Shown here piece after piece: positions 19,260-28,454 of a stretch of 41,104 nucleotides of DNA (position 1 is the first letter of the stretch; every line of letters begins with the position of its first letter). A model generated the notes under the pieces. The model was not told where the DNA came from. It made no database searches and was given only the letters and a program-made list of their open reading frames with translations. Source of the DNA: Bacteroidota bacterium (GTDB lineage: Bacteria > Bacteroidota > Bacteroidia > Sphingobacteriales > Sphingobacteriaceae); assembly GCA_030830805.1 (NCBI GenBank), contig JAURMH010000009.1, positions 1 through 41,104 of the forward strand. Direction: 5' to 3'. The translations under genes were made by a program, and so were the position numbers.

Positions 19260-20138
19260 TTATTCTTCTACTAACACACCCATTTTACCCATTTGATAAT
19301 CTCTAAATGCTTCTATTAATTCGGTTTCAGAATTCATTACAAATGGACCATGCGAAACCATTTTTTCGTTTATGGGTAATCCTGTCATCATTAAAATGCG
19401 GGTATTTTGTTGCGCTGTTAAGGTAATTTGATCGCCATCGTTAGCAAAATAAACGGCATGCTTTGCCTCCACAATACCATGCCCTGCTACATTTAATTGC
19501 CCGTCTAGCAAATAAATAAAAGCATTATGAGCAGCCGAAAACGGAATTGTAATATTGCCTTCCGCTTCAAAAAATAGCGTCGCCGAATTCATTTCTGAAT
19601 GTGCATTAATGGGCCCTTGTAAACCTAAAATATTTCCCGCTTGCACACAAACTTTAATTTTTTGATCGTCAAAAAAAGCGGTAGGAATTTCTTCGGCAGT
19701 TAATGGAATATAAACTGGTTCGTCCATTTTATGACTAGCCGGCGTATTGATCCACATTTGAATAATTTCTTGTTTACCACCAATTGCTTGTATATCTGCA
19801 GGTGGCCTTTCGCTGTGTATAATACCCATTCCAGCATTCATCCATTGAATGCCGCCTTTGTAAATGGTATTGTTATTTCCTCTACTATCTTGATGATGGA
19901 CACCACCTTCGAATATAAAAGTAACCGGTGAAAATCCACGATGTGGATGCGGACCAACACCCGTATGTTTAGGATCACTTTCTTTCGGAATTTCAACCAC
20001 TGCATGATGCAGTAAAATAAATGGATCTATTTGTTCCAACTTATTGGTCGGAAATGGTTGTCTGATGGGCATTCCACCCATATCAAATGGATGTGCATAA
20101 AGTATGGCAGCAACCGATCTGTTTTTATTATTTTCCAT
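19260..20138 (-). CDS. Pirin family protein
   Basis: HPHRGFSPVTFIFEGGVHHQDSRGNN, GGIQWMNAGMGIIHSE, cupin fold. Confidence 0.95.
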   Translation of the reverse strand: MENNKNRSVAAILYAHPFDMGGMPIRQPFPTNKLEQIDPFILLHHAVVEIPKESDPKHTGVGPHPHRGFSPVTFIFEGGVHHQDSRGNNNTIYKGGIQWMNAGMGIIHSERPPADIQAIGGKQEIIQMWINTPASHKMDEPVYIPLTAEEIPTAFFDDQKIKVCVQAGNILGLQGPINAHSEMNSATLFFEAEGNITIPFSAAHNAFIYLLDGQLNVAGHGIVEAKHAVYFANDGDQITLTAQQNTRILMMTGLPINEKMVSHGPFVMNSETELIEAFRDYQMGKMGVLVEE

Positions 20139-20191
20139 ACGTTAATATTTAAAGTTGTTCATTAAAACTGATTTCGTATGGTTCAAAGAAA

Positions 20192-21322
20192 TTATTTTAT
20201 TAGTTCTTTTAATTTTGCAACCACAATATCTATTTCTTCTTTGGTATTATATTTAGAAAAAGAGAACCTAACCGCCGAGCGAGCTGGGTCTGCTTTAATT
20301 CCTGTAAGCACATGTGAGCCTACATTTGAGCCCGATGAACAAGCACTGCCACCCGATACAGAAATTCCAGCAATATCTAAACTAAACAATAACATCTCAC
20401 CCATTTCACTTGGTGGAAACGAAACATTTAAAACAGTATATAAACTTTTTTCAGGATCAATATCGCCATTAAATGCAATGTTTGGAATAGCAGCTTTCAA
20501 TGATTCAATCATATAAGTTTTTAACGATTGAATATGTGAATGATGTGGCTGCATCTCTTCGTAGGCAATACTTAGCGCCTTTGCTAAACCCACAATTCCA
20601 TATACATTTTCGGTACCTCCACGCATGTTTCGTTCTTGCGAACCACCAAAAATAAGTGGTTTTATTTTTACTTTATGACTGATGTATAAAAATCCAACTC
20701 CTTTAGGGCCATGAAATTTATGTGCGGCACAAGTAATAAAATGGATAGGTAAATTCGCTAAATCATGTGCATAATGACCCATGGTTTGCACCGTATCTGA
20801 ATGAAAAATGGCATCATGTTGTTCACACAATTCGCCAACTGCTCTTAAATCTATTAAATTACCAATTTCGTTGTTTGCATGCATTAAGGAAACCAAACTG
20901 CGTTCATTTTCGGCTAATAATTTGGCCAAGTGCAGCATATCTACACTGCCCTTTTCATCTAATTGTACAAAGCTTAATTTAATATGTCCATCATGAGCAA
21001 GTTCTTCTAATGTATGAACTACTGCATGGTGTTCTATGCTTGTTGTAATCGCATGTTTGATGCCTAAGTCTTTGATAGTACAACGAATAGCCATGTTATC
21101 GGCTTCGGTACCACCAGATGTAAAAAATATTTCTGAAGGGCTAGTATTTAATAATTTTGCAACTGTTTTACGCGCTTCTTCTACTTTCGTTCTAACACCT
21201 CTACCATCTGCATGAATAGAAGATGGATTACCATATTGGTTTTCCATCATTTCTGTCATAAGGGAAACAACCGCTTTGTCCATTGGTGTGGTGGCTGCGT
21301 TGTCTAAGTAAATTCTATTCAT
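20192..21322 (-). CDS. Cysteine desulfurase family protein (NifS/IscS-like)
   Basis: MNRIYLDNAATTPMD, FTSGGTEADNMAI, HSDTVQTMGHYAHD, AHKFHGPKGVGFLY, GGSACSSGS. Confidence 0.95.
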   Translation of the reverse strand: MNRIYLDNAATTPMDKAVVSLMTEMMENQYGNPSSIHADGRGVRTKVEEARKTVAKLLNTSPSEIFFTSGGTEADNMAIRCTIKDLGIKHAITTSIEHHAVVHTLEELAHDGHIKLSFVQLDEKGSVDMLHLAKLLAENERSLVSLMHANNEIGNLIDLRAVGELCEQHDAIFHSDTVQTMGHYAHDLANLPIHFITCAAHKFHGPKGVGFLYISHKVKIKPLIFGGSQERNMRGGTENVYGIVGLAKALSIAYEEMQPHHSHIQSLKTYMIESLKAAIPNIAFNGDIDPEKSLYTVLNVSFPPSEMGEMLLFSLDIAGISVSGGSACSSGSNVGSHVLTGIKADPARSAVRFSFSKYNTKEEIDIVVAKLKELIK

Positions 21323-21329
21323 GGTAAAT

Positions 21330-22742
21330 TTATTTAATAAAATCTTTAATGTCGTTAATGATTTTTTCTGCTAAAGCTTGAGCAGCTACTGCCGTTTGAC
21401 TTTCTGAGTAAATTCTGATAATTGCTTCGGTGTTTGATCTTCTCAAATGCACCCACTCTTTACCGAATTCGATTTTTAAACCATCCACTTCGTTAATAGG
21501 TTGTGCCTGGTATTTAGCTTTAACCTTTGCTAATAATTGATCAATATTAATTTCGGGTGTTAAATCAATTTTATTTTTAGAAATAAAATAGGCTGGGTAT
21601 GATTTTCGCAATTCAGAAATAGACTGATTTGATTTTGCTAAATGGGTTAAAAACAATGCAATTCCAACTAATGCATCTCTTCCATAATGTGATTCAGGAT
21701 AAATAATTCCACCATTGCCTTCGCCACCAATGATTGCCTGGTTAGCTTTCATGGCATTCACTACATTAACTTCGCCAACTGCAGAAGCAATATATTTACC
21801 ATTTGCCGCAGTAGTTACATCTCTTAAAGCTCTGGTAGAAGATAAATTAGAAACGGTATTCCCTAATTTCTGTTGTGCTGCATAGGTCTCCGAACTCGTA
21901 TTTTTTAAAACAAAATCTGCCACTGCAACTAAGGTATATTCTTCTCCAAACATTTGTCCATCTTCACAAACAAAACACAATCTATCAACGTCTGGATCTA
22001 CCGCAATTCCTAAATGTGCTTGGTTTTGCTTAACCGCTTCTGATAGTGCAACTAAGTTTTCTGGTAATGGTTCTGGATTATGAGGAAAGTGTCCAGTAGG
22101 ATCACAATATATTTCGGTAATTTGATGAACGCCTAAGGCCTTCAATAATGCGGGCACAAAAATACCTCCGGTAGAATTCACCGCATCAACCACGATTTTA
22201 AAATTCTTCGCTTTAATGGCGGCAACATCAACTAAAGTCAATGCCAATATATGGTCTATGTGTTTCTGCAAATAAGAATCATCTTGAATATATGACCCTA
22301 ATTCATCAACCGATGCAAATAATATTTGATCTGAATCAGCCATAGTTAATACTTCTTGACCATCGGTATCAGAAATAAATTCCCCTTTATCATTCAATAA
22401 TTTGAGGGCATTCCATTGTTTTGGATTATGACTTGCCGTAAGAATAATGCCACCTCCAGCTTGCTCTAAGGGAACTGCTAATTCTACCGTTGGTGTGGTT
22501 GATAATCCAATATCAATTACCTCAATGCCTAATCCTTGTAAAGTTCCCACTACAATATTACGAACCATTTCGCCCGATATTCTAGCATCTCTACCAATTA
22601 CAATTTTCTTTTTACCCGACTTTGCTATGATCCATTGACCAAATGCTGCAGTAAATTTTACGATATCGAAAGGCGTTAAGCCTTCGCCAGATGAACCACC
22701 AATAGTGCCCCTAATTCCAGATATAGATTTTATGAGTGTCAA
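21330..22742 (-). CDS. glmM: Phosphoglucosamine mutase; TTG start
   Basis: LIKSISGIRGTIGG, ILTASHNPKQWNALK, DPDVDRLCFV, GGEGNGGIIYPE. TTG at 22742 fits the N-terminus; no in-frame ATG upstream. Confidence 0.92.
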   Translation of the reverse strand: MTLIKSISGIRGTIGGSSGEGLTPFDIVKFTAAFGQWIIAKSGKKKIVIGRDARISGEMVRNIVVGTLQGLGIEVIDIGLSTTPTVELAVPLEQAGGGIILTASHNPKQWNALKLLNDKGEFISDTDGQEVLTMADSDQILFASVDELGSYIQDDSYLQKHIDHILALTLVDVAAIKAKNFKIVVDAVNSTGGIFVPALLKALGVHQITEIYCDPTGHFPHNPEPLPENLVALSEAVKQNQAHLGIAVDPDVDRLCFVCEDGQMFGEEYTLVAVADFVLKNTSSETYAAQQKLGNTVSNLSSTRALRDVTTAANGKYIASAVGEVNVVNAMKANQAIIGGEGNGGIIYPESHYGRDALVGIALFLTHLAKSNQSISELRKSYPAYFISKNKIDLTPEINIDQLLAKVKAKYQAQPINEVDGLKIEFGKEWVHLRRSNTEAIIRIYSESQTAVAAQALAEKIINDIKDFIK

Positions 22743-22759
22743 ATTTTCAGTATATCTAA

Positions 22760-22767
22760 CAAAAATA
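22760..22767 (-). promoter_or_regulatory. Putative -7 box (TATTTTTG) upstream of glmM
   Basis: Reverse complement of caaaaata; 17 nt upstream of the TTG start. Confidence 0.45.
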
Positions 22768-22891
22768 AAAAAATCTAAGAGATTTGAAGGGTATTTGTAT
22801 CATAAAAACCTTAAATAATGATATTTTTTAAGCATTTTTGAGACAGAAAAGCCTATAAAATTAAAAACGGTTTTTTGAATGCAAACTATAA

Positions 22892-23623
22892 ATGAAAAAT
22901 TGGTATAACATTTGGTTCAATTCGCCCTATTACCATATACTATATGCGAATAGAGATCATCAAGAAGCAGCAGATTTCATAGACACCATTGCCGAGTATT
23001 TTCAATTTAAAAAAGACCAAAAAGCCTTAGATGCCGGATGTGGTCGTGGAAGACATGCCATTTATTTTAATAAAAAAGGATTAGACATTACGGGTATTGA
23101 TCTTTCGCCAGAAAATATTGCATTTGCTAAAAGTATGGAAAATGCGATGTTGCATTTTCATGAACACGACATCCGAAAAGTTTTATGTAGTAATTATTTT
23201 GATTACGTGTTTAACTTGTTTACCAGTTTTGGATATTTCAAGAAAGAAAGTGATGACCTGAAAGCCATACATATGTTTAGTACTGCTTTAAAAAAAGGTG
23301 GTATTTTATTATTAGACTACATTAATGTAGCTGCTTTTAATTCCGAAAATGCAATCGAAACCGAAACCAAAACAATTCAAGGAATAGATTTTCAAATTCA
23401 AAAATCATACAATACTAACTTCCTTTTTAAAACCATTAAGTTTAAAGATAAGGGACAGGCTTTTGAATTTCAAGAAGAAGTTAAAATCATTTATTTAGCT
23501 AAGTTTAAAGAATATTTATCGGCTCAAAACCTCGAATTAATTGAAGTTTTTGGAGACTATCAATTATCTCCTTATCTTGAAAATAGTTCGCAAAGGTTAA
23601 TTCTTATTGCTCGAAAAAAATAA
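22892..23623 (+). CDS. Class I SAM-dependent methyltransferase
   Basis: ALDAGCGRGRHAIYFNKKGLDITGIDLSPENI motif I and following acidic loop. Confidence 0.92.
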   Translation: MKNWYNIWFNSPYYHILYANRDHQEAADFIDTIAEYFQFKKDQKALDAGCGRGRHAIYFNKKGLDITGIDLSPENIAFAKSMENAMLHFHEHDIRKVLCSNYFDYVFNLFTSFGYFKKESDDLKAIHMFSTALKKGGILLLDYINVAAFNSENAIETETKTIQGIDFQIQKSYNTNFLFKTIKFKDKGQAFEFQEEVKIIYLAKFKEYLSAQNLELIEVFGDYQLSPYLENSSQRLILIARKK

Positions 23624-23627
23624 ATAC

Positions 23628-24194
23628 ATGTTAAAGCAAGTAGACCAACAATTATTTTTAATCATTAATCGCATTTGGACAAACGATTTTTTCGACTTCA
23701 TCATGCCATTAATGCGGAGTAAATTGTTTTGGGCACCGCTTTATTTATTCCTGATTGTTTTCTTTGTGGTTAATTTTGGAAAGAAAGGATGGATTAGTGT
23801 ACTCTTTTTTTTAATCACCTTTGCCTTAACTGATTTTATAAGTGCCGGCGTATTTAAGCCAATATTTGAGCGACTAAGACCTTGTAACGACCCAAATATC
23901 ATGGGTATGGCGCGCAATATTGTTGGTTGCGGCAGTGGTTATAGTTTTGTTTCCTCTCATGCTGCTAATCATTTTGGAATGGCTATTATAATTGGTTCCA
24001 TTTTTAAACAAAAATGGCCTTGGGTAAAATCAGCATTTATTATATGGGCAACAGTTATATGCTATGCGCAAGTATATGTTGGGGTACATTACCCTTTAGA
24101 TGTTATTTGTGGTGCAATAATTGGTATCCTAATTGGAAAGTTTACCTTTGCTTTGCACGAAAAATTTAATTCATTAAAAAATGTTCAGCATTAA
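23628..24194 (+). CDS. PAP2 family phosphatase
   Basis: KPIFERLRPC, SFVSSHAANHFG, VYVGVHYPLDVICGA: PAP2 signature triad. ATG at 23628 follows the methyltransferase stop. Confidence 0.92.
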   Translation: MLKQVDQQLFLIINRIWTNDFFDFIMPLMRSKLFWAPLYLFLIVFFVVNFGKKGWISVLFFLITFALTDFISAGVFKPIFERLRPCNDPNIMGMARNIVGCGSGYSFVSSHAANHFGMAIIIGSIFKQKWPWVKSAFIIWATVICYAQVYVGVHYPLDVICGAIIGILIGKFTFALHEKFNSLKNVQH

Positions 24195-24912
24195 TAATAT
24201 CATCTTATTTTTAGCAGCGCTATTAGGTGGTTTAGCTGTTTTTCTATTCAAAAAAGAAAACACTAAAAACTTAAAACTTGTACTTTCTTTTTCTGGTGCC
24301 TATTTATTTGCAATCACCATACTTCACCTAATGCCCGATGTTTACGAATCTGGTAACAAATACACTGGTTTATTTGTATTACTTGGCTTTTCTTTTCAAA
24401 TCATTTTAGAACAATTTTCTGAAGGAATTGAACATGGTCATATTCATACACACCAACACCAACAAAAAAATATTTTTCCAATTGGTATTATGTTGAGTCT
24501 TTGTTTGCATGCATTTTTAGAAGGCATGCCATTGGTGGGTCAATCTATTGGGAACAATGAATTAAATTCTTTAGTATTTGGTATTGCTATACACCATATA
24601 CCCGCTGCATTTGCGCTCGCAAGTGTATTATTGAGCCATCAGGTTAAAGGAAATAAATTAATTATTATGCTGGCTATTTTTGCATTCATGACACCCGCGG
24701 GTAGTTATATAAGTCAACAAATTCAGCAAGATACAGCGAACAATATCCATCAATATTTTCCACTCATGATGGCTACGGTTATCGGAATATTTTTACATAT
24801 TTCTACCACCATTTTATTTGAATCAAATGTTGATCACCGATTCAATTTTTATAAGATGATTGCGATTATTATTGGTGCAGGAATAGCCGTGGTGAATTTC
24901 CTGCTACATTAA
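24181..24912 (+). CDS. ZIP family metal transporter
   Basis: Multi-TM protein with CLHAFLEGMPL and IHHIPAAFALASVLL motifs and a His-rich loop EHGHIHTHQHQQ. Overlaps the PAP2 gene. Confidence 0.83.
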   Translation: MFSINNIILFLAALLGGLAVFLFKKENTKNLKLVLSFSGAYLFAITILHLMPDVYESGNKYTGLFVLLGFSFQIILEQFSEGIEHGHIHTHQHQQKNIFPIGIMLSLCLHAFLEGMPLVGQSIGNNELNSLVFGIAIHHIPAAFALASVLLSHQVKGNKLIIMLAIFAFMTPAGSYISQQIQQDTANNIHQYFPLMMATVIGIFLHISTTILFESNVDHRFNFYKMIAIIIGAGIAVVNFLLH

Positions 24913-25355
24913 GACCTTACCTTATCCAGTAGCTGATTGAGCGTTTTAGCTTCGGTATCACTTAATTTCGAAAATAATTTATTGGGATCTGTTATTTCAT
25001 CAAACTTTGCTAGTATGGCCAGCCCCTCGGTTGAAATTTTAATATCGACTGCTCTTCTATCATTCTTATTTACACATCTTTCAATAAAACCCTTCTGCAA
25101 TAACCTATCTACCATTCTAGAAGCATCGCACATTTTATCTAACATGCGTTCTTTTAATAAATTAATGGTGCTAGGATTAGGCATTTGACCTCTTAAAATT
25201 CTTAAGATATTAAACTGCTGCATAGTAATATCGTAAGGCTTAAAATCAGACTTCATTTTTGAAACAGCCCAATGATAAGTAAAAAGCAAATTGATCATTG
25301 CTTTTTGTTGCTCTCCTGCAAACTGATGTTGCGCTATTTCCTCTTCGAGTTTCAT
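24909..25355 (-). CDS. MarR family winged-helix transcriptional regulator
   Basis: ITMQQFNILRILRGQ, LKERMLDKMCDASRMVDRLLQKGFIERCVNKNDRRAVDIKISTEG. Confidence 0.9.
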   Translation of the reverse strand: MKLEEEIAQHQFAGEQQKAMINLLFTYHWAVSKMKSDFKPYDITMQQFNILRILRGQMPNPSTINLLKERMLDKMCDASRMVDRLLQKGFIERCVNKNDRRAVDIKISTEGLAILAKFDEITDPNKLFSKLSDTEAKTLNQLLDKVRS

Positions 25356-25376
25356 ATGGTTAATAAAAAATTGAAA

Positions 25377-25547
25377 TTAAGAATTTTTCATATCATCTGA
25401 ATCCTGTTTTATTATTTTAGATTCATTATGAATGGGATATGGACAGTTTTTGCAGCCATTTTTGCAGCAATAACCTCTTTTTAAATGAAATTCTCTTGTA
25501 AAAACAAGCATTCCATCCTCTATAATATAATCAACTCCTTCAATCAT
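25377..25547 (-). CDS. DUF5522-type small Cys-rich protein (56 aa)
   Basis: Reverse-strand reading: MIEGVDYIIEDGMLVFTREFHLKRGYCCKNGCKNCPYPIHNESKIIKQDSDDMKNS-stop. Not in the ORF track. The ATG follows directly on the upstream gene's TAA. Confidence 0.85.
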   Translation of the reverse strand: MIEGVDYIIEDGMLVFTREFHLKRGYCCKNGCKNCPYPIHNESKIIKQDSDDMKNS

Positions 25548-26498
25548 TTATTGTGCTAAATTTCTAACTTTAACAGTTGAGTTCGAAAAATGTTCTTTTA
25601 AAAATGCACCATCACCATGAATGGTCCATATTTCTGTTGGTTGCACCTGCTCAATATAAGCTAATAAATCAAGCCAATCCATATGATCGCTTAACAATAA
25701 AGTATGCGTATTAGCTTGCTGTAATGCTTGCCAACCACTCGCAAACACATAAGACATTAAACCTTGTAATTTATAGGTATTAAATGTTAATGGGGGTACA
25801 ATATAAATATATGGTTTTTTTAATCGAAGATCTTTTTTCTCCAATACTTGGTATTGCTTAGTTAAGCGTTGGTGTTTTTCATAAATTTGATGATAAGCCA
25901 ATAAATCATGATGAATGGCTACCACTGCCGAAGGCTCAATTTCGTTGATAAGCGCAGTGATGCGTTGTGCTTTCCCTAATACATAAGCACCAATAAGCAA
26001 AGGCCTTTCAATACTTAAAATAGATTTCATGGCTTGCATTGGCGATGGATGCTTAACAGCTGGATTAGCAAAAGTAGTTTCTGTAATTAATACATCTGCT
26101 TGAACAAATTCAATAGCCTCGCAAGTAGTATCGGCTTGTGATTTTACATCTCCCGAATAAAGATATTTGAGCCCTTCAAATTCCATTAAAATTTGTGCAC
26201 TACCCAACATATGACCTGCAGGAATAAAAACTATTTTAATTTGATTGATGAAAAATGATTGATGAAATTCGATTGGAATAAATTGTTTAGCCGCTCTTTG
26301 TTTATACCGCAATTTCATAAAATCAAAAGTGGCAGGATGTGTATAAACATTGACAGAACCCGCAATGGCATGGTCGGCATGGGCATGCGAAATAATAGCA
26401 TTTTGAACTGGTGTTTTTGGATCTATATAAAAGTCACCAATTCGACAATAAAAACCATTGAGAGTAGCTATGATAAAATCAGCAATGATTTTTTTCAT
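25548..26498 (-). CDS. MBL-fold metallohydrolase / beta-CASP-like exonuclease (similar to ligase-associated exonucleases)
   Basis: HAHADHAIAG (HxHxDH), PAGHMLGSAQILME, YSGDVKSQ; C-terminal LLSDHMDWLDL and WTIHGDG. Confidence 0.85.
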   Translation of the reverse strand: MKKIIADFIIATLNGFYCRIGDFYIDPKTPVQNAIISHAHADHAIAGSVNVYTHPATFDFMKLRYKQRAAKQFIPIEFHQSFFINQIKIVFIPAGHMLGSAQILMEFEGLKYLYSGDVKSQADTTCEAIEFVQADVLITETTFANPAVKHPSPMQAMKSILSIERPLLIGAYVLGKAQRITALINEIEPSAVVAIHHDLLAYHQIYEKHQRLTKQYQVLEKKDLRLKKPYIYIVPPLTFNTYKLQGLMSYVFASGWQALQQANTHTLLLSDHMDWLDLLAYIEQVQPTEIWTIHGDGAFLKEHFSNSTVKVRNLAQ

Positions 26499-27085
26499 TG
26501 ATTTAATAATTGATGGTGAATAGTCAAAACTTGTTCAATTAAGGAATGAGATTCATCGTTATGAATGATAAAATCAGCAAAGGGAACTTTTTCGGATTCG
26601 GGTAATTGATTAGCTATTATCTTATCTATTTGAGCGGGTAACAGTCCATCTCTTTGGGCAATATTTTTAAGCCTTTGTGCTAAAGGAGCTGTAACTAAAA
26701 TAGTATAATCATTCTGTAAATGGCTACCAGACTCAATCATAAGCGCTGCTTCTTTTACAACATAAGCCTCGTGTTGTTGAATTGCACACCAATCATCGAA
26801 ATCTTGAAACACAAATGGATGAATAATTTTATTGAGTATGGCCAATGCCTGTGAATCGTTGAAGACTATTTCTGAAATATGCTTACGATTATATTCACCA
26901 TTTGGCAAATAGGCTGCTGAGCCAAAAGCTGCAATGATGGCATTTTTTAAACTTTGATTTGCTAAAACTAAGGCTTTTGCACGCATATCTGCATTATAAA
27001 CTGGTATGCCTAATACGGCAAACAAATTGCATACTACAGACTTACCAGTCCCTATACCACCTGTTATTCCTACTTTTAACATCAT
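26495..27085 (-). CDS. coaE: Dephospho-CoA kinase
   Basis: KVGITGGIGTGKSVVCNLFAVLGIPVYNADMRAK, HPFVFQDF, EAALMIESG. Confidence 0.95.
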   Translation of the reverse strand: MMLKVGITGGIGTGKSVVCNLFAVLGIPVYNADMRAKALVLANQSLKNAIIAAFGSAAYLPNGEYNRKHISEIVFNDSQALAILNKIIHPFVFQDFDDWCAIQQHEAYVVKEAALMIESGSHLQNDYTILVTAPLAQRLKNIAQRDGLLPAQIDKIIANQLPESEKVPFADFIIHNDESHSLIEQVLTIHHQLLNQ

Positions 27086-28053
27086 TTATTATATATTAAA
27101 TAATCTACTAAATGAGGTGCTATTGCTAAATTTTGTATGCCCATTGGAGCATGATCTATTTTTAATTTTAATTTATTCAATACCTTTTTTTCTTGTACAG
27201 CAATTACCTTAAAAGAATTTTCGTTGATGGATTTGTATTTAGAAAGTCCTACTAAAAAAGTTAATGTTGCTTTTTGAGGATAGATCGCAATTTTTGAAAA
27301 TGGCGCCATGGCTTTAATTTGTATGGGCATTAAAATACGTTTGGTAGTATATTTCTCGACTGAAATGTATACAGTAACCTTGTTGTTTGCTAATAATACA
27401 TTACTATTTTCTGCAGGTTTTAAACTTAACGATAGGTTTTGATCATCGGCTATGTCTACTATATTTACAGGGTTTACCTCCCAGTTTTGGATAGATTGAA
27501 TGTATTCTTGAGGACCAGAAATAACAACACTATCGGGACTTATACGAAGATTGTTTTTAGGGCCAAATTGTTTGCTATACTGAATTTTACTATTGAAAAT
27601 AATCGGAACTTTTTTGGTGTTTTTCTTTTCGAATTTAAATTTCAATTTAGCTGGCGAAACATCAATAATAACTAATTTATCTAAAGTGATTTTATCAATG
27701 CTATTGATTTTTTTTATTAAATCGATTTCTCTGGTATTTTCATATTCGTTCAAATCAATTCTTAAAGTATCACTCAGGTTTTGAATTTTACTTTTAAGAA
27801 AAAACCAGCCAGATCCTTCTACCGTAAAGGATACATGACGACTATTATCAACCAATAAGGCCTGATCAAATGGTACATTGATAAAAACGATGGGGACTTG
27901 AATATCAAAATGTCTGTTTTTACCTAATATGGTTAAAATCCAAAAAACAAATGCCACTGCTATACAAAATAAAAAAAGCCCCAAGCGCCGGCGAATTCGC
28001 CTACGAGAAACTTCTTTGTAATACTGAATAAAAGCAATGATTAATTTTTTCAT
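27082..28053 (-). CDS. YbbR-like domain protein (CdaR-like)
   Basis: Single N-terminal TM helix followed by YbbR-like repeats (VPIVFINVPFDQALLV...; DSVVISGPQEYIQSI). ATG at 28053 (MKKLIIAF) preferred over the ORF-track start at 28077. Confidence 0.75.
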   Translation of the reverse strand: MKKLIIAFIQYYKEVSRRRIRRRLGLFLFCIAVAFVFWILTILGKNRHFDIQVPIVFINVPFDQALLVDNSRHVSFTVEGSGWFFLKSKIQNLSDTLRIDLNEYENTREIDLIKKINSIDKITLDKLVIIDVSPAKLKFKFEKKNTKKVPIIFNSKIQYSKQFGPKNNLRISPDSVVISGPQEYIQSIQNWEVNPVNIVDIADDQNLSLSLKPAENSNVLLANNKVTVYISVEKYTTKRILMPIQIKAMAPFSKIAIYPQKATLTFLVGLSKYKSINENSFKVIAVQEKKVLNKLKLKIDHAPMGIQNLAIAPHLVDYLIYNK

Positions 28054-28067
28054 TTTGATATTAAACA

Positions 28068-28098
28068 AAAATATCAACCTTTTAGGGGTTGATATTTT
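28068..28098 (-). terminator. Hairpin between yajC and ybbR (12-bp stem, 7-nt loop) with T-rich downstream sequence on the minus strand
   Basis: Minus strand AAAATATCAACC-cctaaaa-GGTTGATATTTT followed by TGTTT. Confidence 0.6.
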
Positions 28099-28114
28099 AA
28101 AATTTGCTAGCTAA

Positions 28115-28441
28115 TTAACTATTGATTTTTTTTGATGCTTCTAAAGAAACCGAAACCTTATCGATTTTCATTTTCACTCCATTTTCAATCTCTAATAGGT
28201 AAGTGTCTTCATTGATATCAGCAATTTTTCCATGAATACCGCCAATGGTAACCACTTTATCTCCTTTTTTAATGGCTTCAATAAAGTTTTTTTGGTCTTT
28301 CATTTTTTTCGTTTGTGGACGAATCATGAAAAAATAGAAAACAATACCAATTAAAATTAAAGGTAAAAATTGCATCACTGGGTTTGGATTGCTACCTGCT
28401 GCAGGTGGAGCCATCAACAATACATTCATTAAGTTCATCAT
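28115..28441 (-). CDS. yajC: Preprotein translocase subunit YajC
   Basis: FLPLILIGIVFYFFMIRPQTKKMKDQKNFIEAIKKGDKVVTIGGIHGKI. Confidence 0.95.
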   Translation of the reverse strand: MMNLMNVLLMAPPAAGSNPNPVMQFLPLILIGIVFYFFMIRPQTKKMKDQKNFIEAIKKGDKVVTIGGIHGKIADINEDTYLLEIENGVKMKIDKVSVSLEASKKINS

Positions 28442-28454
28442 ATATATTTTAAAT

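Noticed and set aside
20178-20516. 112-aa + strand ORF opposite the cysteine desulfurase C-terminus
   Set aside because: Antisense shadow ORF of a well-conserved gene.
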